DNA of 64,000 nucleotides from Durusdinium trenchii (lineage: Eukaryota > Sar > Dinophyceae > Suessiales > Symbiodiniaceae): positions 348,854 through 412,853 of the forward strand of contig CAXAMN010026384.1 of NCBI GenBank assembly GCA_963970005.1, written 5' to 3'. Every line of letters starts with the position of its first letter. Position 1 is the first letter of the stretch. Positions 1 through 10,028 of the stretch are shown here, one piece after another. The notes under the pieces were generated by a model, which did no database searches, was not told where the DNA came from, and saw only the letters and a program-made list of their open reading frames with translations. The translations under genes and the position numbers were made by a program.

Positions 1-96
1 GATAACCCGTCTAGTCCAGGCAATGCTGAGAGCTGTCGACAGATGCCAGTAGTCACAGAGAAGAAAACTGATCAGACCTGACAGAGCCGGCAATCC

Positions 97-1076
97 TGTG
101 GCTGGAATGGGGGACAAGCTAACCGACAGCAGAGTACGGCAAGCAAGATGCGCAAGCACTAAACAACCTCTTTTCGCCATTCGTAATGCTGTGAGCCAAT
201 AGGAGTGAGCTATTCGTTCCTAACAGGCGGGTGGTAGAGAGTGGCAATGGCGGATGCCCAGGGGGAACCTTAGTTCCCTTTGTTGATGTCCGACATTTCC
301 AATTTTGTACAAAGAGGTACAGATACCATGCTAGGATTGTCCAAAGTTTCACCTGTTTCACCTGTTTCACACGGGCCTTGCGTGCAGCCGATCACCTTTT
401 GGAATGGTGCAGCGCTTCATAGACTTAGAAGACACCCCACTCTGTTTGCTACTTGGTACCTTTGCGTGCCAAAGGGTGCTGAACTGACCTCCCTTCGGGG
501 GGGTCTTTTCGCACCATTACCTGCAGGCTTTCGTCGATTATGGCCGCCACTTATTGATTGTCGATTGGTAGCGTGCCACTTGACTTGTAAGTGCAACCGG
601 TTGAACGGGTTGTGCCACAAGAAAGGTCTTTTCCACGGCATGCTGCATAGCTACGCCACCCCACTTGCCAGGGATGCAATCGACGTTGAAGCATTGCGAT
701 ACTCCGTATTGGAGTGTTGACCTGCATCGTGACCATGATTTTGCCGCACTGGGGTGTGGCCGCTGGTCACTCACAATTGTGAAGTGAGGTCCCTTTGAAG
801 CCTTTTTGCGACTTTGCTTGAGCACAGACCTGCGCCGATATGCTTTTCGTTCGTTAATTCAGGCCCCCTTTAGACACTCTTTTTCGTCTCACCTGTTTCA
901 CCTAGCACAGAGGAAAGACTACATGATGGTGGAGACTCTGCCTGTGGGCCTTTGGTTGTGGTTTTTGGGTTGTGGTTGTGGTCCTTGTTATTTTCTCCAC
1001 CATCAGACTGTTTTCCCTCCCTTCAACGATGACCTGGGCACCATGCCCACACGGCGTCCGTACTCGTGGAAAAAAA
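97..1076 (+). repeat. A-tailed structured repeat, copy A
   Basis: This is the first of at least six copies of one dispersed repeat; the others are at 1077-1462, 1807-2701, about 48000-48926, 52790-53799, 58500-59513 and 60320-60446. Shared landmarks in order are TGTACAAAG, a double GTTTCAC, a CCTCCC/GGGGGGG snap-back near 488-503, a G/T-rich tract at about 948-988, a short hairpin (TGGGCA 1035-1040 with TGCCCA 1044-1049), the end motif GTACTCGTGG and an A-run at 1070-1076. No long conserved reading frame is seen. A 3' A-tail plus structured RNA suggests a SINE-like retroposon copied from a non-coding transcript, but no tRNA-like promoter boxes were recognised. The 5' boundary is set by similarity to the copy at 1807. 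Confidence 0.7.
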
Positions 1077-1462
1077 GCGTTGGAGCATTGCGATACTCCT
1101 GACCTGCATCGTGACCATGGTTTTGCCGCACTGTGGTGTGGCCGCTGGTCACTAGTAATCATGAAGTAAAGTCCATTTGAAGCCTTTTTGGAGACTTTGA
1201 AAGAGCACAGACCTGCGCCGACATGCTTTTCGTTCGTGAATTCAGGCCCATTGCTAGTCATTAGTTTTCGTTTCACTTGTTTCACCTAGCACAGAGGAAA
1301 GACTACATGATGGTGGAGACTCGGCCTGTGGGCTGTGGTTTGTTTGGTTTGGGTTGTGTTGGTTGTCCTTGTTCTTTTCTCCACCATCAGACTGTTCTTC
1401 CCTTCCTTCAACGATGACCTGGGCACCATGCCCACACGGCGTCCGTACTCGTGGAAAAAAAA
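1077..1462 (+). repeat. A-tailed repeat, 5'-truncated copy A'
   Basis: This copy follows the A-run of copy A directly and repeats only its 3' part. It starts at the block containing GGAGCATTGCGATACTCC (the counterpart of about 683-720) and ends with the same hairpin (1420-1425 with 1429-1434), the same end motif and an A-run at 1455-1462. The head-to-tail arrangement could come from a second insertion into the A-tail or from a tandem duplication. Copia gag sequence begins immediately afterwards. Confidence 0.7.
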
Positions 1463-1806
1463 TTACACTAGGCAGGAGGCTCTTACTACAGAGAGCTTGT
1501 TTTGAAGTTCACTGTCAAGAAACCTTTTTGGCTTGGTTGATGTTCTTCGCGAGATCCAGACAGAGATCGAATCATTTCACAGTATGCTTGAGGCAAGTGT
1601 GATGGCTAGAGCATTGGTTGATTTGAGGATCAATGAGGGGGATCAGTTTTCGCTGTATTTGAGGAATTTGCCTGAAAAGGTAGCTGAACACGTGCAACTC
1701 ATCAGCTGGCAAGGACTGTCCAGCAGCTTTGGCGAGCAGTGACAGAGTATTACATCCGCAGTCGTGCTACTGGAACCATGGAAAGGGCACATGCTGCAAG
1801 GTTCTC
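1463..1806 (+). pseudogene. Ty1/copia gag, 5' fragment
   Basis: Retroelement gag codes for the particle protein. Here only an interior piece remains. The frame from 1533 reads a helical segment (VDVLREIQTEIESFHS, then LRINEGDQFSLYLRNLPEKV), and after a one-base shift near 1710-1740 coding resumes as TEYYIRSRATGTMERAHA. The fragment stops at ACATGCTGCAAGGTTCTC (1789-1806), which recurs at 2701-2720 after the inserted repeat, so it joins the zinc-knuckle segment downstream. No 5' LTR or primer-binding site lies upstream; copies A and A' of the repeat occupy that place. The element is therefore 5'-truncated and not functional. Confidence 0.6.
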
Positions 1807-2701
1807 GCAGCGGGAATGGTGGATAAGCACACCGCCAGCAAGCTACGGCAAGGGAAATGCGCAAACACTTTGTAGGATCGCCCACCTCTTTTCGCCATTC
1901 GCAATACAGTGAGCCAGTGGGAATGAGAGCCTCAGCTGCTCGTTCCCAACAGGCGGGTGGTGGAGAGTGGCAATGGAGGATGCCCACAGAGGGAACCTTA
2001 GTTCCCTCTATTGATGTCCCACATTTCCAATTTTGTACAAAGGGGTACAGATTCCATGCTAGGATAGGTCCAACGTTTCACCTGTTTCACACGGGCCTTG
2101 CGCGCAACAGACCACTTTTTTGCACCTCCCTTCGGGGGGGGTGTGCCTTTCGCACCCTTACCTGCAGGCTTTCGTCGTTTGCTATGGCCGCCACTGAACA
2201 CCACCAACTCATGTGCCTCTGGACTTGTAAGTGCAATCAGTTGAATGGGTTGTGCTACAAGAAAGGTTTTTTCCACGGCATGAAGCATAGCAACCACTGA
2301 TCCACTTTGACATGGATACAACCGGCGTTGGAGCATAGCAATGCTCGGGACCTGCATCGTGACCATGTTTTTGCCACACCGTGCAGTGGCCGCTGGTCAC
2401 TGGTGATTGAGAAGTGAAATCCATTTGAAGACTTTTTGGAGACTTTGCTAGAGCACAAACCCGCGCTGCCATGCTCTTCGTTCGAGAATTCAGGCCCATT
2501 GATGGTCAGTAGTTTTCGTTTCACTTGTTTCACCTTAGCACAGAGGAAATAAAAGACTACAAGATGGTGGAGCTGTGGTTTGCGGTTGTTCGGTTGTTGG
2601 GTTGTCTTTGTCCTCTTCTCCACCATCTGACTGTTTTTCCCTTCCTTCAATGATGACCTGGGCACCATGCCCACACGGCGTCCGTACTCGTGGAAAAAAA
2701 A
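1807..2701 (+). mobile_element. A-tailed repeat, full-length copy B inside copia gag
   Basis: This is the best-defined copy of the repeat because both ends are visible. The left flank is ACATGCTGCAAGGTTCTC (1789-1806) and the right flank is ACATGCTGTTCAAGGTTCTC (2701-2720), a target-site duplication differing only by TT. The inserted unit is about 895 bp. It carries the C-run/G-run snap-back near 2126-2142, a G/T tract at 2575-2605, the 3' hairpin (2659-2664 with 2668-2673) and an A-run at 2694-2701. A long target duplication plus an A-tail is the hallmark of target-primed retroposition by a LINE-type machinery. The copy lacks the mid-element stem seen in copies D and E. Confidence 0.75.
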
Positions 2702-3714
2702 CATGCTGTTCAAGGTTCTCCCATTCGAAGCAAGGGTTGTTTCAACTGTGGAGACTCGGGTCATGTGCAATCAGAGTGCCCCAAACCAAAGCGCTGCAAA
2801 CACTGTGAAAAGATTGGGAGAAGCATCCTGACAAGAGACCGTCCAAGAACACCAAGGACACTGGAGCAGACCCTGGCAAGAAGTCTTTTCCATCCAAAGG
2901 AAAGGGTAAAGGCAAGAGCAAAAGCAAGGGCAAGGGCAAAGGAAAGAAAGGAGGCAAGTTGAGAGAGCTTGAGGACGAAGATGAAGAGGGCGAATGGGAG
3001 TTTGAAGACCCCGAAAAAGGCTTGGTTGGGGATGAAGACCTAGTGACTTCGAAAAGTTCGAGTACTGAGGGGTTAGCAGCTTCCAATTCTGAGCCGGTAG
3101 TTCACAGTGTCACTCATCCTCTCGAGTACTTGTTGAGTACTCAGGGCTTGGGAAAGGATCTCAAGACCCATTGGCTTGTAGATTCAGGTGCCACTTGTCA
3201 CATTGTTGCTGAGGAATGGTTGAAGCTTTACAAGGTGAAGTACTGGTACCCAGGTTCAGCTCCAATCCTGAGAGGTGCAGGGGATCATATTCTTCCCACT
3301 GCAGGGATGGTAGACCTAGAGTTCAAGGTAGGTAGGACCCCGGTTGTCATGCAGCGAGTAGTGGTAGCTCGAATCAAGTTGAATGTGATCAGCTGCTATG
3401 CCCTGTCAGAGACAGGATGGTTGACTCGCCTTGGAGGAGCACGAGAGAGTGTCCTCGAGAATGGTCAGGGGACCAACTTTCCTTTGAGGATCTGTGAACG
3501 TGCTTGGTGGCTGAAGGTTGATCTGATTTCAAAGCCTAGTCAGGCCAGACGCGGAGGCAAAGCGACCAAAGGTCCTGCTCCAATGGAGGTTGATGAGGTG
3601 AAAGGCCCCCCATCGAACCCAGAAGAAGAGATCAGAGAGACCCCGCTGAAGCACGAAGCACTGAGAGTACGGTCACACCCAAACACAGTACAGAAACGAC
3701 AGAAACGACAGTGA
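2702..3714 (+). pseudogene. Copia gag zinc knuckle and aspartic protease
   Basis: After the inserted repeat, gag resumes. The knuckle CFNCGDSGHVQSEC (CX2CX4HX4C, about 2738-2779) binds nucleic acid in Gag. A one-base shift near 2815-2825 then leads into a Lys/Gly-rich tail (repeated KGKGK) and an acidic stretch. The protease follows in the frame ending at 3714, with catalytic motif DSGAT at 3181-3195 inside HWLVDSGATCHIV, as in copia-type proteases. The rest of that frame reads ILPTAGMVDLEFKV and then a charged linker with EVDEVKGPPSNPEEE. The protease ORF is clean, but the frameshift from the knuckle and stops at its end show a decayed polyprotein unless the shifts are sequencing errors. Confidence 0.8.
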
Positions 3715-4242
3715 AACGCAAAACGATGCTGTGACTGAACAGGCACGACCAGTTTCTAAGGCAGGGAAGTCCAGAACTAAGGGTCGAGAAGTGATGTGCA
3801 CGCAGCCTGGTTCTTTGCAGTCGTTTTCGTCTGTTTGTCGTATGTTTCGTTTGTGTGGTGATGAGCCTGTTTCTTTTCCAATTTTGTCTTTTGATTGTGA
3901 GCCTGATACGCTGGAGAAGGGGAATGAGGATGATCAGGGAGATTTTGCCTCTTTCACTTCAGAGTTTGACACCTGGGAGGTTGAGTCGAACTCCTCTTTT
4001 GTGAGCTGTGAGAGCCAGTTTTTGGATTTTGACCTCTTTTCCGAAGGTCCGGACGGGGATCCGGAGGCTTTGTCGGAGGTTTTTGGGAGATCTGAGACGG
4101 ATTTTGCTTCTTTGCTTGCGTTGTGGAGGAACCAGGAAGGGTTTCCGGGAGGTTCGGAGGTGTCCAAGCGGGTCCGGATGTTCCGTGGGTTACCGAAAAC
4201 CGTGGATTTGGAGAGTGATGACATGGTGAACCACCTGGGGAG
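3715..4242 (+). pseudogene. Linker between protease and integrase
   Basis: Stops at 3712-3730 end the protease frame. An open frame from 3731 then carries an acidic linker (PDTLEKGNEDDQGDFASF, later SEGPDGDPEALSEVFGRS) up to about 4245, where a single-base shift moves coding to the integrase frame. No catalytic motif is seen. By position it is the polyprotein spacer between protease and integrase of a copia Pol. Confidence is moderate because only position and composition support it. Confidence 0.5.
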
Positions 4243-5676
4243 TTGCCCCGCTATGACCCTGAAGGTCCACATTCGTCGGATTTGGAGGATCCATCACCCG
4301 AACTGGAGGGCAGTTTGTTGTATGAGCATGAGTGTCGAGGACATTGGCCATATGACCGAGGGTGTGATGCGTGTGCTCAGGCAAGAGGCCGGACGCCCGC
4401 ACGGAGACGAAAGGACCAGGAGTCAAGCGCATGTGATCTTGCAGCTGACATCATGTTTGTGGGTGGAAGGCACTGGAAGGTGTTGGTTCTGCTCATGATT
4501 CAGACTGGCATGATTGGTATGGTGGTTTTAGGTGGTGACCGGGAGAAGGACGTGAAGTCCACTGTCTCTGTTTTGAATGAGATCGGTGTTGGAGGTTTGT
4601 CTTTGGAAGTGGCCACTGACAACGAAGCCTACTTACTGAACCTGATGCAGAGGTCTCTGAGAGAGTCCAACTGTCGAGGCTTCCATTGGAGGAACATTTC
4701 AGAGAATCGTCCACAGGCCAAGGGTGTAGAACGTGCTGTGGGGATCATGAAAGAAGGTTTGTTCACCAATTGGTTGGCTTTGGAAGCTCATTTAGGCATG
4801 AGGTTGGCTTTGGAATCACCTCTGATGGGGTATCTGGTTGGGTACACCTACAGGACTTTCAATGGTTTTTGTGAACGTAAGTGGGGTGGCACTCCTTTGG
4901 AATCTCTGAGAGAGAAGCGAGGAGGTCAGATACCACGAACTTTTCCTTTTGGGATCATGGGTTTTGTGAAGCCAGTTCATGCACAGAAGTGGCAAGGTCA
5001 GAGGATGGTGCTTGGTGCTTATTTGGGGGCCAGGTACAGTACAGGTGGTGGTTGTTTGGTTTACCCGGTTTCTGTTGATTCCACGGGGGTGAAGGAAGTG
5101 ATCAAGGGTCACAACTTCAGAGTGAGAGACCAATCACCTTGGTATGACGTGAACGTCTTGTTTCCTCTGCTTGCGGGTGCTTATGTTGATCCCAGAAGTG
5201 GCGAACAAGCTCTTCCTCCGCCACCAGTTCATGATCCGGAGAGGTCAGTGAAGCGGCCACTTGAGGGTGCAGGTGGTGAAGGTGGGGAGGTTCCAGGTGA
5301 AGAAGGGGATGGAGACATGGAGGTTGACATTCCTTTGCCAGATGGGAGTTTAGCTCCAGAAGGGGGTGGAGAGCCTATGGACCTCGATGTTGTCCTTGAC
5401 AGAGTCATCCAGCATGCTCAGAACGAGGCGGTGAACCAGTTCTTGGCAGGTGCATCTAGGTGTGATGCTGTGGGAGGTGACTTTGAGGCTGAAGGCCAAG
5501 GTTCGTCCATCTCCGTGAAGTTTGGGGGAAACCAGGTAGATGTTCAGATCGTTGAGGGTGTGTGTGATGAGTTGACAGGGCATCCAATAGCTCACGATCA
5601 GGTGATCGAAGGCGTTCGGACGGAGATGACGCAGTTGGAGACACTGCAGGTTGGGGATACCGGATACCTATCCTGA
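4243..5676 (+). CDS. Copia integrase domain (Pol fragment)
   Basis: Integrase inserts the retroelement cDNA into the host genome. The frame begins with a zinc-binding HHCC module (H29, H34, C41, C44 in HECRGHWPYDRGCDAC). The catalytic D,D-E triad follows: D69 in LAADIMFV, D126 in VATDNEAYL and E163 in RPQAKGVERAVG, with 36 residues between the last two, as is normal. After residue 300 comes a Pro/acidic C-terminal region typical of copia integrases. The first codon is TTG, so this is an internal part of a polyprotein rather than a gene with its own start. Its end overlaps the reverse-transcriptase frame (from 5651) by 26 bases in a different frame, so one indel separates the two domains. Confidence 0.88.
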   Translation: MPRYDPEGPHSSDLEDPSPELEGSLLYEHECRGHWPYDRGCDACAQARGRTPARRRKDQESSACDLAADIMFVGGRHWKVLVLLMIQTGMIGMVVLGGDREKDVKSTVSVLNEIGVGGLSLEVATDNEAYLLNLMQRSLRESNCRGFHWRNISENRPQAKGVERAVGIMKEGLFTNWLALEAHLGMRLALESPLMGYLVGYTYRTFNGFCERKWGGTPLESLREKRGGQIPRTFPFGIMGFVKPVHAQKWQGQRMVLGAYLGARYSTGGGCLVYPVSVDSTGVKEVIKGHNFRVRDQSPWYDVNVLFPLLAGAYVDPRSGEQALPPPPVHDPERSVKRPLEGAGGEGGEVPGEEGDGDMEVDIPLPDGSLAPEGGGEPMDLDVVLDRVIQHAQNEAVNQFLAGASRCDAVGGDFEAEGQGSSISVKFGGNQVDVQIVEGVCDELTGHPIAHDQVIEGVRTEMTQLETLQVGDTGYLS

Positions 5677-7429
5677 GAAAGCTGGTCGGACCATCGCTGT
5701 GGAAGCTGGCGTCCAGATTTTGACAGCCAGGTGGGTGTTCACTCAAAAGACCGCCGTCTTGTGCCGTGCTCGGTTGGTTGTCCGCGACTACGCCTCAGGC
5801 GCTGAGAGCGCATTTCGATCTGGGATCTACGCCCCAACAAGTAGTTTAGACTCACTGCGAGTGTCCCTTGCCTTCTCAGTGGTTGAACGCATGAGCCTTC
5901 TCACAGCTGACGTGTCGACTGCCTTCATGTACGCGCCTGTTGAAGCCGACGCTTGTGATTGGGTTTTGCTCCCTGCGAATATCACTGTGAAGGGCCAACG
6001 AGTCATCCTGTGGCTGAAGAAGGCCATGAATGGCTTGAGACGGGCTCCATTGCTGTGGTTCTTAGAGCTTCAGAGGACGATCCGTGACTTGGGCGGAGAC
6101 GAGACCTTTGAATCAACGTTGTTCAGAGTGAAGACCGACACTCAGTTTTTGTTGGTCCTTGTTTACGTTGACGACTTGCTTATAGCCAGCAACGACGTTG
6201 AAGGAGGTGAGAACTTCCTGCGGGCTCTCCAGAAGATCTGGAAGATCAAACGCACGGGAAGTATTCCGTCTGGGCAGAAAGGACTTCTGGAATTCTTAGG
6301 CCGCACAATCTACAGACTCCACGATGCCGAGGAGTGTTTGTATTTTGGAGTGTCTCGAAGCTATATGGAAGGCATCTTTGTTTCTTGGGAAGAGAAGCTC
6401 AAAGAATCCACCGGTTCAGCCATGCCTAAGTTGGAAGAGTTGCTGAAGGATGCTGAGAAGAAGTTTGGCACACCAGAGTTGTCAGCCACGGAAGCACAGC
6501 GCTACCGTAGGGTCTTGGGACAGCTTGCACGGGCAGCACTCTCCAGGGCAGATCTTGCTTTTCCTGTAGGATTCTTGAGTAGGTTTCAGTCGAAGCCGCA
6601 TGTTCCCGCAGAAGTTTGTCTTCGGAGTTTTCTTCGTTGGTTGAAAGGCCATTTGCATTATGTACAGCAAATGCCAGCCAGTTCACCTCCAGTGATCACC
6701 GAGGAAGGTACGGTGGTTGGGTTTTGCGACGCGTCTTGGAACGTCACTAGCGTTTCTGGAGGGGTCATCTCATGGAGAGGTTGTTGCATTAAATGCTTCA
6801 GCCGACGGCAGGAAGTTCCAGCGCTTTCATCCGCTGAGGCCGAGGCCATCGCAATTACTGAAGCCAGTAAAGAACTTGTGGCCCTTGGCATGCTCATTGA
6901 AACTGCGAGAACTGGAATCCCGCTGGATGCACTTGGGATGCCGGCGCAAACGACTGGGACGATGAGATTGCATCTCTATAACGACGGGAAAGCTGCAATC
7001 TCCATCTCGACGATGGAGGGGCTTTTGAGGAGAGTGAAACACATGGAGCTTCGGGCTCATTATGTGAAATATCTCCACCGTCGGCGTCGTTTGACCTTGG
7101 AGCACTGGGAAGGTGTCAGCGACCCAGCTGACGGACTTACCAAAAGCTGCAAGCTTGTGGAAATGTGGCTGAACCTCAAAGATGCTGTGGGACTTGTACC
7201 AGGACTTGAAGATGATCGAGCAGCATTTTTGAGGGGATTGTCGCAAAGCACCGATGACGATGCCACCGAACTTCTGTCCGGACGGTCAGTTCGAGAAGGG
7301 GAGGTTGCTCATCGAGTGCATTTCCTGCGTTTCTTGCATCTTTTTGCGTCCGTTGTTGGTGACCAGTTGTTGTCGGAAGACTGTGACATTGCTCCTGGTG
7401 AACGTGGCATTGCACCTAATGAGGTTTGA
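5651..7429 (+). CDS. Copia reverse transcriptase and RNase H (Pol fragment)
   Basis: This 592-codon open frame holds the copying half of Pol. The reverse transcriptase shows LTADVSTAFMYAPV (first catalytic Asp, D87), LKKAMNGLRRAP and the active-site box YVDD at residues 172-175. RNase H follows with VGFCDASWN (D360), ALSSAEAEAI (E396) and LYNDGKAA (D445), ending with HRRRRLTLEHWEGVSDPADG. The order protease, integrase, RT, RNase H identifies a Ty1/copia element. All catalytic residues are present, so this domain looks intact. A second truncated copy lies at 8318-10028. About 400 bases of 3' non-coding sequence and an LTR follow. Confidence 0.92.
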   Translation: MGIPDTYPEKAGRTIAVEAGVQILTARWVFTQKTAVLCRARLVVRDYASGAESAFRSGIYAPTSSLDSLRVSLAFSVVERMSLLTADVSTAFMYAPVEADACDWVLLPANITVKGQRVILWLKKAMNGLRRAPLLWFLELQRTIRDLGGDETFESTLFRVKTDTQFLLVLVYVDDLLIASNDVEGGENFLRALQKIWKIKRTGSIPSGQKGLLEFLGRTIYRLHDAEECLYFGVSRSYMEGIFVSWEEKLKESTGSAMPKLEELLKDAEKKFGTPELSATEAQRYRRVLGQLARAALSRADLAFPVGFLSRFQSKPHVPAEVCLRSFLRWLKGHLHYVQQMPASSPPVITEEGTVVGFCDASWNVTSVSGGVISWRGCCIKCFSRRQEVPALSSAEAEAIAITEASKELVALGMLIETARTGIPLDALGMPAQTTGTMRLHLYNDGKAAISISTMEGLLRRVKHMELRAHYVKYLHRRRRLTLEHWEGVSDPADGLTKSCKLVEMWLNLKDAVGLVPGLEDDRAAFLRGLSQSTDDDATELLSGRSVREGEVAHRVHFLRFLHLFASVVGDQLLSEDCDIAPGERGIAPNEV

Positions 7430-7837
7430 ACTATGCCGAATGTGCTTTTTCCGGAACAGTTTTTCGAGATGCATTTTGACTTGGGAGAGTTTCTGAATCT
7501 GTTTTGTGTGTTTTCGTTGTCGTCCGTCTGTGTTCGGATGAGTTCGGAAGAGTTTCGGTTGCCTTTTGTGTGAAGCATGTGGATTTGGAACCTTTCGTTG
7601 TGTCGACAGAACTTTAGTGGAAGGACGTGTCCGAGAGCAGTCGTTGAGGTCCGACTAGGTTCGGAGGCGTGGGATGACTGTTTTTGTTGAGTTAGGAGCC
7701 TTCTGTTCTGCAGTGCAGTGTTTTTGAGTTTTGCTGAATTGGATGCATGTGCGCTTTGGAATCTGGTTGGAATTCCGTAGCTGTGAAATTGCTCAAGGCT
7801 GTCGACAGGGATGTTTCGTGTTCTGTGTTTTGGATCT
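7430..7837 (+). other. 3' non-coding region of the copia element
   Basis: This stretch lies between the RNase H stop and the LTR. It has no convincing frame of its own. It is repeated almost unchanged at 10029-10446 downstream of the truncated pol copy, which confirms that it belongs to the element. Recurrent TTTTCGTTGTCGTCCG and TGTCGACAGAACTTTAG segments are shared by both copies. Confidence 0.7.
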
Positions 7838-8317
7838 TGAAGAGAAGAAGAAGACAAGAAGACCAGGAGAAGGTACGAGGTGACCCAAGAAGGGGTGTGA
7901 AAAGTGTGGGTAGCACGCCTGTACAGTGTGTGGATCACCTAGTACCTCTGTGTAGTGAAACTTTGCGTTTTTCTGTCCTTGGGGTTGGAGCTGGATAGGG
8001 ATCTTCCTCCTTGGAGTGTGTTTGCTTTGACCACCTTAGCAGGACTAAGTGGAATGTGACCAGAAGTGGCTAGGAGCATGTCTAGAGAAGCCCTAAGTAT
8101 AGAGCTGTAGTGCTTGAGATGAGCTGTGTATAGCCTAGCTTTGCTTGAGAGTGTTTGGAGATGCTTTCTTGTACTTTTAGTATGTTTTGGACGACTGTGA
8201 CCAGTCAGACCTCTTCAGAGAAGAGTGGACGAACAGACATACAGTCAAACCGACTGTTATGTTTGGCTCAAGAGCGGGATTCGCAAAAGAGGTCGCGCTC
8301 GCTTCCGTGTTTTCACA
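7838..8317 (+). repeat. Copia LTR, copy 1
   Basis: This roughly 480-bp block recurs at 13471-13947 with about a dozen differences by eye. It ends ...TTTTCACA, so a TG...CA boundary is possible from TG at 7838. A purine-rich stretch (GAAGAGAAGAAGAAGACAAG) opens it and could instead be the polypurine tract, in which case the LTR proper starts at TGACCC (about 7881). Near its 3' end is CCGACTGTTATG followed by TTTGGCTCAAG (8262-8272), matching the last 11 bases of the dinoflagellate spliced leader. The next base begins the truncated pol copy with no primer-binding site between. Confidence 0.75.
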
Positions 8318-10028
8318 ATCCTGAGAAAGCTGGTCGGACCATCGCTGTGGAAGCTGGCGTCCAGATTTTGACAGCCAGGTGGGTGTTCACTCAGAAGACC
8401 GCCGTCTTGTGCCGTGCTCGGTTGGTTGTCTGTCAGGCGCTGAGAGCGCATTTCGACGCCCCAACAAGTAGTTTAGACTCACTGCGAGTGGTCCTTGCCT
8501 TCTCAGTGGTTGAACGCATGAGCCTTCTCACAGCTGACGTGTCGACAGCCTTCATGTACGCGCCTGTTGAAGCCGACGCTTGTGATTTGGTTTTGCTCAC
8601 GCGAATATCACTGTGAAGGGCCAACGAGTCATCCTATGGGTGAAGAAGGCCATGAATGGCTTGAGACGGGCTCCATTGCTGTGGTTCTTAGAGCTTCAAA
8701 GGACGATTCGTGACTTGGGCGGAGACGAGACCTTTGAATGAACGTTGTTCAGAGTGAAGACTGACACCCAGTTTGTGTTGGTCCTTGTTTACGTTGACGA
8801 CTTGCTTGTAGCCAGTAATGTCGTGGAAGGAGGTGAGAACTTCCTGCGGGCTCTCCAGAAGATCTGGAAGATCAAACGCACGGGAAGTATTCCGTCTGGA
8901 CAGAAAGAACTTCTGGAATTCTTAGGCCGCACGATCTACCGACTCCACGATGCCAAGGAGTGTTTGTACTTTGGAGTGTCTCGAAGCTGTATGGAAGGCA
9001 TTTTTGTTTCATGGGGAGAGAAGCTCAAAGAATCCACCGGTTCAGCCATGCCTAAGTTGGAAGAGTTGTTGAAGGATGCTGAGAAGAAGTTTGGCACACC
9101 AGAGTTGTCAGCCACGGAAGCACAGCGCTACCGTAGGGTCTTGGGACAGCTTGCATGGGCAGCACTCTCCAGGGCAGACTTGCTTTTCCTGTGGGATTCT
9201 TGAGTAGGTTTCAGTCGAAGCCGCATGTTCCCGCAGAAGTTTGTCTTCGGAGTTTTCTTCGTTGGTTGAAAGGCCATTTGCATTATGTACAGCAAATGCC
9301 AGCCAACTCACCTCCAGTGATCACCGAGGAAGGTACGGTGGGACGCGTCTTGGAACGTCGCCAGCGTTTCCGGAGCGGTCATCTCATGGAGAGGTTGTTG
9401 CATTAAATGCTTCAGCCGACGGCAGGAAGTTCCAGCGCTTTCATCAGCTGAGGCCGAGGCCATCGCAATTACTGAAGCCAGTAAAGAACTTGTGGCCCTT
9501 GGCATGCTCATTGAAACTGCGAGAACTGGAATCCCGCTGGATGCACTTGGGATGCCGGCTCAAACGACTGGGACTATGAGATTGCATCTCTATAACGACG
9601 GGAAGGCCGCAATCTCCATCTCGACGATGGAGGGGCTCCTGCGGAGGGTGAAACACATGGAGCTTCGAGCTCATTATGTGAAATATCTCCACCGTCGGCA
9701 TCGCTTGACTTTGGAGCACTGGGAAGGTGTCAGCAACCCAGCTGACGGACTTGCCAAAAGCTGCAAGCTTGTGGAAATGTGGCTGAACCTCAGTAATGCT
9801 GTGGGACTTGTACCAGGACTTGATGATGACAAAGCAGCATTATTGAGGGGAGTGTCGCAAAGCACCGATGTGACAACCGAACTTCTGTCCCGACTGTCAG
9901 TTCGAGAAGGGGAAGTCGCTCATCGTGTGCATTTCTTGCGTTTCTTGCACCTGTTATCGTCCGTTGAGTGTCCGTTGTTGATCGGAGCAGTGCCGGGAGA
10001 ACGTGGCAGTCTGCCTGCTGAAGCTTGA
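8318..10028 (+). pseudogene. Truncated copia RT-RNase H, second copy
   Basis: The sequence restarts at ATCCTGAGAAAGC, the counterpart of about 5658, and follows the intact Pol closely to its stop. Damage seen: a deletion replacing VRDYASG near 8430, a lost base near 8600 in the ANITVKG region, an in-frame TGA at about 8739, a frameshift near 9185 around the FPVGFLS segment, and a small deletion at about 9340 removing VGFCDA, the first RNase H aspartate. YVDD is retained (about 8790). The last open part (9492-10028) covers the end of RNase H. It is a dead copy whose 5' breakpoint coincides exactly with the LTR end. Confidence 0.85.
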
